DNA of 64,000 nucleotides, taken from the NCBI GenBank assembly GCA_015143295.1, contig CM026557.1:32311965-32375964 (forward strand), given 5' to 3'. Position 1 is the stretch's first letter. The number at the start of each line of letters is the position of its first letter. A program made the translations under genes and the position numbers. This document shows positions 1 to 9,085 of this stretch, one piece after another. Below the pieces are notes generated by a model. It was not told the origin of the DNA. It saw only the letters and a program-made list of their open reading frames with translations, and made no database searches. The stretch comes from Tetracentron sinense. Lineage: Eukaryota; Streptophyta; Magnoliopsida; Trochodendrales; Trochodendraceae.

Positions 1-638
1 CATAGGTTTTCGAAAATCCCAATTTGAAAAATTGTGTGTGAGGGTGTGAAATTGTTTTTGGAGTAATTTGCAGGTGTTGAGGTTTTTTTAGCTTTCTAGG
101 TTGAAGATTTTTGCTCCCAAAGTTAATCCACAAGCTGAGAAAAGAGAGTGGTTTTGATAATCTTTTCAAAAATCAAAATTTGGGGAAATTGGAGGCAGTG
201 GGTCGACCGAACCCAAGTTCGATCGACCGAACTGCATGTGTGTTTTCTTAAAAAACCCTATCTCTTACACTTTGGGTCGACCGCCACCTGCCTTTCCCCT
301 TTTGGTTCTCACACAGCAGCTCTACAACCATTTCAGCACCGTCTCTCCACAGTGACCATTTCGTGCTCCAATCTAGTGCTCATCTGAAATCCACAGTGGC
401 TTACCGCGCTCCTAGCTCCATGATTCTCCATTGAGCTCCAAAATCCATCCACAACGGTTCCAGTAGCTCCAAAGCCCATATTCAGTGTTCAAAGCTTGGA
501 CTTTAAGCTCCAGGATTCTCATCCGAGCTCCATAGTGCTCCTACCTCATCCTTTAGGTAATATTTTTTCCTTTCTCTTATTAATTTCGGATTGAGTACCA
601 TGGATCTTGAATTTCTTCTCCTCATCATCTCTTTTCTC
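1..638. other. Retroelement-derived non-coding flank
   Basis: No coding region is recognised here. The stretch ends in a run of repeated phrases built on 'agctcca' and then leads into the transposon-protein remnant starting at 639. It is probably the leader or LTR-proximal part of the same element, whose left side lies outside the window. Confidence 0.35.
200..284. repeat. Small cluster of TCGA-centred palindromes (array A)
   Basis: Three copies of a GTCGACC-type unit lie at 200-210, 220-230 and 274-284, two of them followed by 'gaac'. The middle unit has GATCGACC in place of GGTCGACC. It resembles the larger arrays at 2977, 5397 and 50626 but no TATA box is obvious just downstream. Confidence 0.6.
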
Positions 639-1925
639 ATGGCGGGTGGCTCTAAGCGCCGCCTCATCTCCAATCATAATGAGGATGATGATCAAAATTC
701 TGAGGATGAATCCTATAAGGCTGGCCATGGGATCCATGTTGGATGACCCATTCATTCTAAACCCTCGGCTACCCAAAAGCAAGCCGTAGGTGCCTCTACT
801 TCTCGGCCATCTACCAAATCCAAGGGAGAATCACAAATTCCCTCTTCTAGTGAGCTTGTAATTGAGCGATTTTGAAACCCTGGGTGTGAACTCCTTTACA
901 ATAATTGTCTCAAATCCAAGGCAGTCACAATTGAGAGGGGAACTCTCATTTCCGATTTTTCCCAGCCTGGGTTTGTGGATATTATTACCTCTTGTGGATG
1001 GTTTGGCCTTTTGAACTTGTTAGAGAATTTTATGCGGACATTTACTCCGCCAATCCTCGCAAATTCTCTTTTAAAACGCAAGTTCAAGGTAAGAAATTTG
1101 CCATTACTCTGGATGTCATTGCCTTTCTCATTGGAGCACCTCGAGTTTTGGGCGCTTATTATCCTTATCTGTACCCCACTAATGGGATAAACATGATTTG
1201 GATATAGTGGCCAGCACCTTATGTGATGATCCTACTCAAAAATGGCCTCATCCGCATCTGCCACACTACAGTCTCTCCTATCTAGCCCGTCTATTTCATC
1301 TCATCATGTGTTCCAATATTCATCCCCTGATTCACTCTACCGCACTGGGTACTGATAGGGCTCGCTTTTTGTATAGTATCATGACAGGGGATACTATCGA
1401 TATTGGTGCACACATTATTGCCTTGATCCTTCAAGCTAACACTTTGACCATAAAGCATGCAGCACTTCCCTTCGGCGTCCTCATTACTTGTATCCTGTCA
1501 GCTAAGGGCTTTAAAGCCAGTCCCACTAAGATTTCCAAGACTTCTCTTAGACCCATTTGTAGTCGATCCTTGTCCAGTAGTATGTCTTATGCCGTGATGC
1601 TTGATAATGAGGATGATGTTGATGATGCTATCGATCCTTCGGCTCCGGTTGCAAGCCCTTCTTCTCGACGGGCTAGGCCTACTTCTCAGGGCCCGTTCTC
1701 ATTCAAGACTTTGTCTGCAAAGTTATCTGATATGTCGAATGCTCACACTGCTTTTGCCACCAACCTCTATGCTCGCCTTGACTCGCATGCTACAGCTACT
1801 TAGGACAGTTTCTCGGCGACCAATCGTCGGATTGATGCTCTTTCGGAAATTGTCCAGGCGTCTCAACAAGAGTTTCGAGACTTTCGTACTCGCTACGAGG
1901 ATGATGTAGCTCGCCGCTTTCCCCC
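639..1925 (+). pseudogene. Decayed plant transposon protein ORF
   Basis: A start at 639 opens a short charged segment (MAGGSKRR...). After stops and frameshifts the frame continues through 992-1207 (LVREFYADIYSANPRKFSF, then VIAFLIGAPRVL) and 1198-1803, which includes an 'RARFLYSIMTGDTIDIG' block. Conserved FY-x-N and H-P-x-x-H-x-x-x-x-x-x-x-RA-x-x-LY patterns of this kind are typical of the 'putative plant transposon protein' domain found beside plant LTR retrotransposons. The C-terminal part (1600-1800) is acidic, then Ser/Ala-rich. At least two stops and two frame changes exclude function. Family assignment is from memory of motif shape; its biochemical role is unknown even for intact members. 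Confidence 0.55.
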
Positions 1926-2215
1926 GTGCCAAGGCTATTATTGTTTTAGTTGCGACTTCATTTCCGGCATAGTTTTGATCTTGTTTATGCTGGATGTTAG
2001 CTATTACTTTGTACTGTTATATGTACCTGACTTGGTATACTTTTGGTTCATGTGTTGATGATCGTTTGTTGATGATACTTTGTTGATGCTTTGACTGTAC
2101 GTTTTGCTACTCTTTGTTATATACATAGTTCGTTGCTTCACTATTCTACTTGTTGCCTTTAGATACAGGTTGGGGTGTTACTCCTGTTTGGATGCTTCCC
2201 CTTGGTAATTCAAGC

Positions 2216-2233
2216 CAAAAAGGGGGAGAAGAT
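2216..2233 (+). other. Polypurine tract preceding an LTR
   Basis: A purine run (A5, G5, AGAAGA) is followed directly by TGTGTTG, the expected order polypurine tract then LTR start. It marks plus-strand orientation for the element to its left. Confidence 0.5.
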
Positions 2234-3830
2234 TGTGTTGATTCATCATTTCATGTTGCACTAATTCACTTTATCACATGTGCACTTCAAATGCATTTTA
2301 TTTTCACATGTGCACATTCACATGCACTTCATCATCACATGTATATTTTCTCATTATAAGGGATCTCATACTTAGGGGGAGATCTCCAATGATAGAGCAT
2401 GATGCATCACATGGCTATTTTTTTTTCTTGTGGATGTTTTCCGAATTTATTGTTTTATTCTTTATGAAAATCCCCCATGCATCAAAAGGTATTGTGTGTT
2501 TTTAGCTTTTACAGGGTTGCTTCATCTCACATCGGTCTCGAAAGGAATATTGAATCATGAAATTTATTCAACAGTCTAAAGTCATGTAATTTTCGGTCTC
2601 TTTCTTTTGTATGGGTTTGAAAGGGTCCAATGTCATGTTCTTCAGTTATTGTTGTATGTTTTGTCTCAGAATTGCCAAATAAGTGGATTGTAAAGTCATG
2701 TTTTTTGCTGGCTAAATTCCGAGTCCAAAAGTGGTTATAGTTCTCCTTAGGTCCCACCATCTGGTTCGATGAAAAGTGAAGAAGATGCCTTGACAAAGCT
2801 TAAAGAAAAATCACCCAAGAATGGCTCAAGCATTAGGATGGTGAGTGAGACTTAGAGACCAAAAATTACCCAAATGGAAATGCCCATAATCATGTAATTT
2901 GATTCAAAAAAGCCTAGGATAAAGTAAAGCAAAGCATAAGGTATTTAAGGGTGAAAAATAGTGTAAATTCACCGTTGGGTCGACCCAGACCATACTGGGT
3001 CGACCCCGTCTCACAAAATTTTGTATGGCAAAAATCAACAGAGAGTATGCAAAAAGTGGGTCGACCCAAAGTAGCACTTGGGTCAGCCGAAGTGCACAGT
3101 TTGGTCGACCCAATCCACTTTGGGTTGACCCAATCCTTAACTTTTGTTTCTAAACTGATTTTTAGCAACTTCTAAACCAATGTTTTGCTTCTCTATTTAT
3201 TGGAACTGCTCCAGTCCATGAATGGGGACTTGGGGAGAGTGTTGAGAGTACACTAGACTACCTCTAGAGTTCACATAAACTCTAAAAATTATTTCTCTCC
3301 TTCTCCATTATTTTTTGCTCTAGAGATGCAAGGATTTTCATTCAAATCTCTAAAAGCTTGCACTGTTTGATCTTCAAACTTTGATGGGATCACTCTAAAG
3401 TTGCTCAAAACCCTAAAACCTTAATTATGCCCCGTTGGGAGTATTGGTTGGCTTGAGCCAAAGCCGTCAAGAATGGGAATCGATCTTCGGAGATCGTGGT
3501 TGAATCGTTTTGAGAAGAGTTGGCCGGTGAGGAACCGGAGCTGCTGTTGCAGAGATCGAACAAGTTGAGTTTGTGGTTTGCACGCTGAAGAATCGATACC
3601 AAAGAACGGTGTGCCATGACCGGTTAAGTAAGATTCGAGTCTTGTACTATTTAAATCTTCTCATAATGAAATTTGTGTTGAACTAGGTCCCGTGGTTTTT
3701 TCCGAAAAGGTTTTTCACATAAAAAGTTTTGCATGTTCATGTATAATTGAATGGTTGTGATTGGTTAAAATTAAAATTGGTAGAATTTGTTAAGAAAACC
3801 TTTTCCCCCCCCCCCCCCCCCTCTAGGTCA
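2234..3830 (+). mobile_element. Plus-strand LTR of an LTR retrotransposon
   Basis: It starts TGTGTTG after the polypurine tract and carries a palindrome array (2977-3131), a weak TATA-like TATTTATT near 3194, and a terminal C-run (3805-3821) next to CTCTAGGT. C-runs of this kind sit near the 3' ends of many plant LTRs. The end is not exact because another LTR abuts it. Open frames inside (for example 2904-3168 on the minus strand) look fortuitous. Confidence 0.45.
2977..3131. repeat. GGGTCGACCC palindrome array (array B)
   Basis: Six units of the palindrome GGGTCGACCC or decayed versions lie at 2977-2986, 2997-3006, 3058-3067, 3080-3090, 3102-3111 and 3121-3131. The variants GGGTCAGCC and GGGTTGACCC break the central TCGA. 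The last unit ends about 62 bp before a TATA-like sequence. Confidence 0.85.
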
Positions 3831-3898
3831 AAGGACTCATTGAACTAAGGAATTTCAGAGTCTATTACAAAAACTTCTCACAACTCAAAAGTAAAAGC

Positions 3899-4012
3899 CT
3901 AATGATAAGGCCACTTGTCCAACTCTCGCTCTCCCTCAACTAGAGGATCACCTTCCTCCTCTATGTCGTAAGCCTCCTCCACCCAAGGCTCACCTTCAAA
4001 CTCGGGCTCCAC
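3899..4012 (-). CDS. Short acidic peptide ORF inside the LTR
   Basis: On the minus strand a pyrimidine-rich stretch and CAG (4015-4017) resembling a splice acceptor precede a 37-codon frame starting VEPEFEGEPWVEEAYD and ending DKWPYH then TAG. It is strongly acidic and has no ATG, so it could only be made from a spliced message. I do not recognise a function; it may be a remnant of a C-terminal exon captured by the element. Confidence 0.25.
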   Translation of the reverse strand: MEPEFEGEPWVEEAYDIEEEGDPLVEGERELDKWPYH

Positions 4013-5330
4013 ACCTGGTAAGATAAAAGTCTGGCTAAGTACAAAAACACTCAGTGTATATAAAATCTAACCAACAACATAGTATCCCTACACTTAGTTA
4101 GAACTATAACCAATAGCATAATAACATAATTAGAGTGAGGAAGAACATGTGCTCATATACATCATATCATCACCTTAACTTGTGTACTTGTGAGAATCTT
4201 AAACTTATAAGACAATATGCTTATAAGATGCTTATGCTTATGAGACCACGTGCTTGTGAGATGCTTATGTTTATGCTTATGCACGTATTTAGATACTTCA
4301 TTGAGCTTAATCAGTCTATCAGGCGTATGCAATACTCATGCTTTTGAGTCTTGGAGCAGCTTATTCAAAACATACACTTATTCAGATCCCTCATTGGGCT
4401 TATTCAATATATCAGGCGTATGCAATGCTTATGCTTGTGGTCCACATGTGTGACTTGTGAGACTCTTATCTTAACATACACGTGAGTTTGTGCATAAATG
4501 TAGCAATTAATATTCGAGTTGGTCATCGCTTAGATTTCGATCTCCCACCATAGAAACTCCACTATACTGTCCCATACCATATAGTTAGAGAATTCCCGGT
4601 TTGAAAGATTTTCCTCTAAGTTCTTACTTTCCTGAATATCAAGTACCATGCAAATAATTATGCATAACTTAACGAACAATCACATATATATACTTTATCA
4701 TGATTCTTAGCATAATTCATAATCAATTTCACAAATATTCATTTATAAGTTATTCATTGTCCATTACATATTATCATGACAAACAACAATACATATTTGA
4801 CTTAGTTTCACAATAATTTCATAGTGTCATATTAATTTTTATCATCTCAAGCATTTCAACAAACACCTTGGCTACGTAATTTATGAATACATTGCTATTT
4901 CTCATTTCCAACATTTCACCACACCATTATCCATCCATATAACTCAAACACAATCAACACCCATATATTCATCCCATCCTCTATAATATTTCCCATCCTC
5001 CATACATTTCATCCATAATATTAAACCACATTTTCATTTTTAATAAACTTAATTCATACATGATTAGGGGCAAACATATCTAATCTCTATTTCTATCATA
5101 CTAATATTCACAAAACATCATAATAGGGTTGAGTTGGATAGTATATCGACCTTTGGGATCCTTCCGTTGGATCCAAAACGCTCCCAAGAAGATTTGAGGT
5201 TGATTTTCAAGCTTTTCTTGCAATCTTCTTCCTCTCCAAGTAATTTCTTCCTTAGAACCCTAGGTTTTCTCTCCTTTTTGCCAAATTAGGTTTAAAAAAG
5301 TTAGACTCTAAAACGCTTGAAATAAAACCT

Positions 5331-5340
5331 CTATTTATAG
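5331..5340 (-). promoter_or_regulatory. LTR TATA box
   Basis: CTATAAATAG on the minus strand lies 57 bp downstream of the palindrome array. It is the likely core promoter of the minus-strand LTR. Confidence 0.5.
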
Positions 5341-5396
5341 CATAGGGGTTTAAAACCCTGATTTTCATAACTCTTTTAAGAACCCGAATCGCGACT

Positions 5397-5638
5397 TGCG
5401 ATCGATCGTCATATTGGACAATCGATCATCGTCCCCTCGCGATCGATCGTCGTATCTACTGCGATCGATTGTCGAAGAAAGAGAAGCTTCCCAATTTTTA
5501 TGGTTCAGGACGATCGATCGTCACATTAGTGCGATCGATCATCGCAAAAAACATTGGCTTATCCAGATTTCAAGTTCTGGGCGATCGATCGTCAGTTCTC
5601 TTGCAATCGATCGTCAATTCTCCTGCGATCGATCGTCG
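5397..5638. repeat. GCGATCGATCGTC palindrome array (array C)
   Basis: Nine units of (G)CGATCGATCGTC or near versions occur between 5397 and 5638, irregularly spaced by about 8-55 bp. GATCGATC is a perfect palindrome with TCGA at its centre. Altered units (AATCGATCATCG, GCGATCGATTGTC) differ mainly at CpG positions. The array creates a fortuitous open frame on the plus strand, which I do not call a gene. Confidence 0.9.
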
Positions 5639-5752
5639 GCTCTGATCTTTCACCCCGCTTAGATAAAATTAAATATGCATAAAAACATAACAAAAGACTA
5701 TTATACCTATATAATTGCATTACAAGTATGAAAGAAGGTTCGGGTCTCTACA

Positions 5753-6184
5753 CCTACAACCAGAACCGAAACTCCGATCTCCTTCACCACCGACACGATC
5801 ATCTGTCCCTCTCGATCGCCTTCTGTAACGACGATCTCCACCTTCGCTTGTAAAACAAACCCCTTAATTTCAATGGAATAGCTCAAGAAAGAATATATAT
5901 ATATATATATATACATAAATATTTCAAATGGAAGATGATCATGATCATACATTGGGAAAACTGTTGCAGATATCTTTGAAGGAAAGAGCCAATTGAAAGC
6001 CTTTCAATCTCAGGAATCTCGTCTTCTTCTTGTTTCTTGATCTTGTTGAAAGGAAGACGTGAAAGTGAGATCTACTGCAAACCCTCTCTCGTGAATGGAA
6101 AGTGTGGAAAACGGAAAGATCAGGAAAAAGGAAACAAAAAGGGAAAAAAAGAAAAGAAAAGGGGGGGGGGAGTTCGCAATTTTA
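5753..6184. other. Unassigned stretch with AT dinucleotide run
   Basis: It contains an (AT)n run at 5892-5912 and a G10 run near 6162. No gene is supported. Confidence 0.4.
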
Positions 6185-6717
6185 ATTCGCACCTTTAGAG
6201 ACAGATTTATTTCCATCTCTAATGGTCTTTTACTATTAGAGACGAAAATATTTCTGTTTCTAAAGGTGATTTAAAAAAAAAAAATTAAATGTCAAAATAA
6301 GAATTAGAAACGAAAAAATTCTGTCTCTAATTGTCTTTTACTATTAGAGACGAGAAAATATTTCCATTTCTAAAGGTGTTTTTAAAAAAAAAAATTTTAA
6401 ATGTCAAAATAAGAATTAGAGACGGAAATATTCTATCTCTAATGGTCTTTTTACTATTAGAGACAGAAATATTTTCATTTCTAAAAGTGAATTTATTTTT
6501 TAAAATGAATTAAATGTTAAAATAAGCATTAGAGATAGAATATTCCGTCTTTAATGGTCTTTTTCTATTAGAGACGGAAATATTTTCATCTCTAATGGTC
6601 CTTTAATTATAAAGACAGAACATTAAGTGACCGAACTAATTTTCATCTCTAAAAGTGGAGACGGAATGGATTTCCATCTCTATTGTTCCGTCACTATTCA
6701 GTAGTTTTGTTGTAGTG
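6185..6717. mobile_element. Terminal part of a CACTA (En/Spm-type) element
   Basis: Inverted copies of a motif like TTAGAGACGGAAATA / TTTCCATCTCTAA recur at roughly 50-90 bp intervals from 6190 to 6690. This is typical of CACTA subterminal repeats. The stretch ends TTTTGTTGTAGTG at 6717, whose complement begins CACTACAAC, the diagnostic CACTA terminus. The opposite terminus and a transposase were not found, so this is one end only. Confidence 0.6.
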
Positions 6718-6756
6718 CACAAGGTGGCATTCTTTTGAGCCCACAAAAAAATCCAA

Positions 6757-7267
6757 GGGTAAATTACAGTTACCTCCCCTGAGGTTTGGTCAAATTGCAA
6801 AGACCTCCCCTCTAGTTTCTAAAATAATACTACCCTACCTTGTCTTTCAATTGTGAGTAACAGATTCCCCCTTCTGTTAATTTGTCGTTACTAATGTGGA
6901 TGAAGTTTGATGATGTCATGCTTAAATAATTTAAAACACCTAAATTACCCCTAAAATAGCAATAACATTTTTCCCCCCCACTTGTTCTTTTCTCCTAACA
7001 GCCACTTCAACATTGAGTTACTTGGTTACTAAATTGAAAGATCAAGGGCTTTTATATATTATTTCTCTTGCAACCAATCAAAGACCCAACGGAGATATGA
7101 GTAGAAGAAAAGGGGGGAAGAAGGAGAGGACAGTAAGGGTTTCATTAGAATATTGATGAAGAGTATGATGGGTGAGATTGAGATGAGAAACGCTGGTCTA
7201 GTTTGGAAGGAAGGTATTGAGCTTCTTCCATGCCAAACGCCCTTCAAAAATTCAAAACTTGTAAATC

Positions 7268-7310
<43 letters not shown>

Positions 7311-8293
7311 GAAGATGAAGAGAAGGAGAATATATAGAGAGAGAGAGGAAGATGAAGAGAAGAAGAAGGGACGAGCAGCAAATACTAATGATATGTATTT
7401 GAACTTGAATTTGAAAGTTGTTCTAGGGTTGGGAGTTCTTACTGATCTAGTTATCACTTTCATGCTATGATGAATTTGGGATTCAAATTGAAGGAACAAA
7501 AGAGAGAACTAATGAGGTTCCATTTGATGTGATTCATTTCGATGGCTGTGTAAGACAATCAGCTTGGGCTAGGTTTTGCACTGTTTGATTTGAATACTTG
7601 AAACTGTGATCTAATATGAACTTTAAGAAATTTGGGGATGCGCCACCTCCGGAAGGCAGCGGTGGTGGAAGGCCAGTCGGAAATTTTCCGTTGGCTCGAC
7701 AACCTTCCGTCTACTCGCTCACCTTTGATGAGTTCTAGATCACCATGGGTAGCTTTGGGAAGGATTTTGGCTCAATGAACATGGATGAATTTCTAAAGAA
7801 CATTTGGACTGCTGAAGGAACTCAAGGCATGTTTACCCTCCATTCATGGAGCAGAAGGGGTGTCCCTGGCTGGAATTTGCAAAGGCAAGGTTCTTTTACG
7901 TTACCTTCCAAAAAAAGGTTATTTGATGTTGCCAAGGACGCCGAGTCAAAAGACTGTTGATGAAGTTTGGAGAGACTTATACAATGAAAATTGTGGTGGC
8001 AAGGATGGGAATAGCAACTTAGGATCGAATTTACAGTAGAGGCAGCAGACTTTGGGAGATACGACTCTGGAGTTCTCAGTGAGAGCTGGGGTAGCGTATT
8101 GAGGAGAGGGATTTTTTTGTGTGAAATGAAACAAAGTGTTTTAACTCACACTTGGGGTAAAATAGTAAAAACACATTTAACGTTAACGGTGTTAACTTGA
8201 CCAACTTGACAGGGGAGGATTTAGTTATTTTAGAAACTAGAGGGGAGGTATGCAATTTGACCAAACCTTAGGGGAGGTAACTGTAATTTACCC
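6757..8293 (+). mobile_element. Pack-MULE (Mutator-like element) with captured gene fragment
   Basis: The element starts GGGTAAATTACAGTTACC and ends with its reverse complement. The terminal inverted repeats stay clearly similar for about 75 bp, including AAATTGCA and CCTCCCCTCTAGTTTC. Both sides carry the identical 9-bp duplication AAAATCCAA (6748-6756 and 8294-8302), the hallmark of Mutator-like transposition. At 1537 bp it encodes no transposase. Inside are an (AT)n(AG)n microsatellite (7268-7310) and a broken ABF/AREB fragment. A non-autonomous MULE with host gene sequence is by definition a Pack-MULE. Confidence 0.92.
7616..8100 (+). pseudogene. Captured ABF/AREB bZIP fragment
   Basis: From the ATG at 7616 the frame reads as the N-terminal half of an ABA-responsive-element-binding factor. 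Conserved regions appear in family order: C1 (QPSVYSLTFDEF, with the RQPS kinase-target context), C2 (DFGSMNMDEFLKNIWTAE), C3 (RQGS near 7885, then KTVDEVWRDL in another frame) and C4 remnants (QQTLG...VRAG). An in-frame TAG at 7737 replaces a Gln codon at the end of C1, and there is a frameshift inside C3. The basic region and leucine zipper are absent, so it cannot bind DNA. ABFs act in the nucleus in ABA responses after SnRK2 phosphorylation; this copy lies wholly inside the Pack-MULE. Confidence 0.85.
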
Positions 8294-8877
8294 AAAATCC
8301 AATGATACACACGAGCCTTTGGCCACGTGCTACACATGGCCCCACCATGCTTAAGACTTTTTTTTACCTAAAAACATGTCAGTTGGCAACAAAAATGCAA
8401 TATCCTCGTGTTCATTTTTCTACTATTTAATCACAGGGAAAATGTCAAATACAAGGGCAATGTGATGACAAAACGATCACTATCCCCCCGAGCCAAAGCC
8501 AAGTGGAGCATTTTTCTGTTAAATATCTGTTTACTGCAACAGAAATTGAAATGCGTCTATAGATTAAGGCAGCTTACCACCAGCAAAAACAACATATGCT
8601 GTTACAGAATAGTCCACATAATATATAATACAAACAACATAAATACTAACCTGTCATACAAAATACAGCCAAACAACACACAAACATAAAACAATTCAGC
8701 ATGCACAAGTCATATTTACGGTGCACCCTCAACTCTTTTTACATAGAATACCTGCTGGCATGTCCGGTCATGCCAGCAGCAGCAGCTATCATGCATTTTG
8801 TCGAGGATCCATCCGCTGCACCTGCACCACTGCTCATAGATATCCTTCGTTTACTGACACCACGGGGTGCAAGATGA
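8294..8877 (-). other. MED15 3' flank and probable 3' UTR
   Basis: This lies between the MULE and the MED15 stop codon. The part next to 8877 is probably 3' UTR. No clear AATAAA on the minus strand fixes the polyadenylation site. No other gene is seen. Confidence 0.4.
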
Positions 8878-9085
8878 TCACGCAGCACTCACACAGTTCT
8901 CCCAAGTACCATATCTGGAGCTGAAGCTCCCTCCTCCACTCTGCTGGGCATACTCGGCAACAACTGCACGAGCACAAACATCCCAAGTCCTGATCATCTC
9001 CCCAAGTGACATGGGTTGCGAAAGGCTGCGAAGGGATATGCTAAACCTTGACTTTGCCTTGACTGAAAGATCTTCATACTCCTTA
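8878..9085 (-). CDS. MED15: MED15 coding exon 11 (C-terminus)
   Basis: TGACAG|TAAGG to a TGA at 8878-8880. Codes [38 protein letters not shown], and ends [11 protein letters not shown]. The WD-x-CARAV and GG-x-FSS-x-YGTWE motifs match plant MED15 C-termini. Confidence 0.95.

Larger units (their letters stand above)
3835..5752 (-). mobile_element. Minus-strand gypsy-type LTR
   Basis: Read on the minus strand it begins TGTAGAGACCCGAACC at 5752, a common start for plant gypsy LTRs. It then has a nine-unit palindrome array, a TATA box (5331-5340) and an 'accctagg...' segment. The 3' end near 3835 is uncertain. No internal gag or pol is attached, so it may be a solo or truncated LTR. Confidence 0.5.

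Noticed and set aside
5397..5638. CRISPR-like appearance of repeats with spacers
   Set aside because: Units are about 13 bp with irregular gaps, in a plant LTR upstream of a TATA box, with no cas genes.
5396..5662. Plus-strand open frame of 88 codons across array C
   Set aside because: It exists only because the repeated GATCGATCG unit lacks stops; composition is Arg/Asp/Ser from the repeat. Not a gene.
7153..7470. 105-codon frame inside the Pack-MULE
   Set aside because: It runs through the (AT)n(AG)n microsatellite, giving YIYIY and RERERE runs, with no similarity to a known protein.
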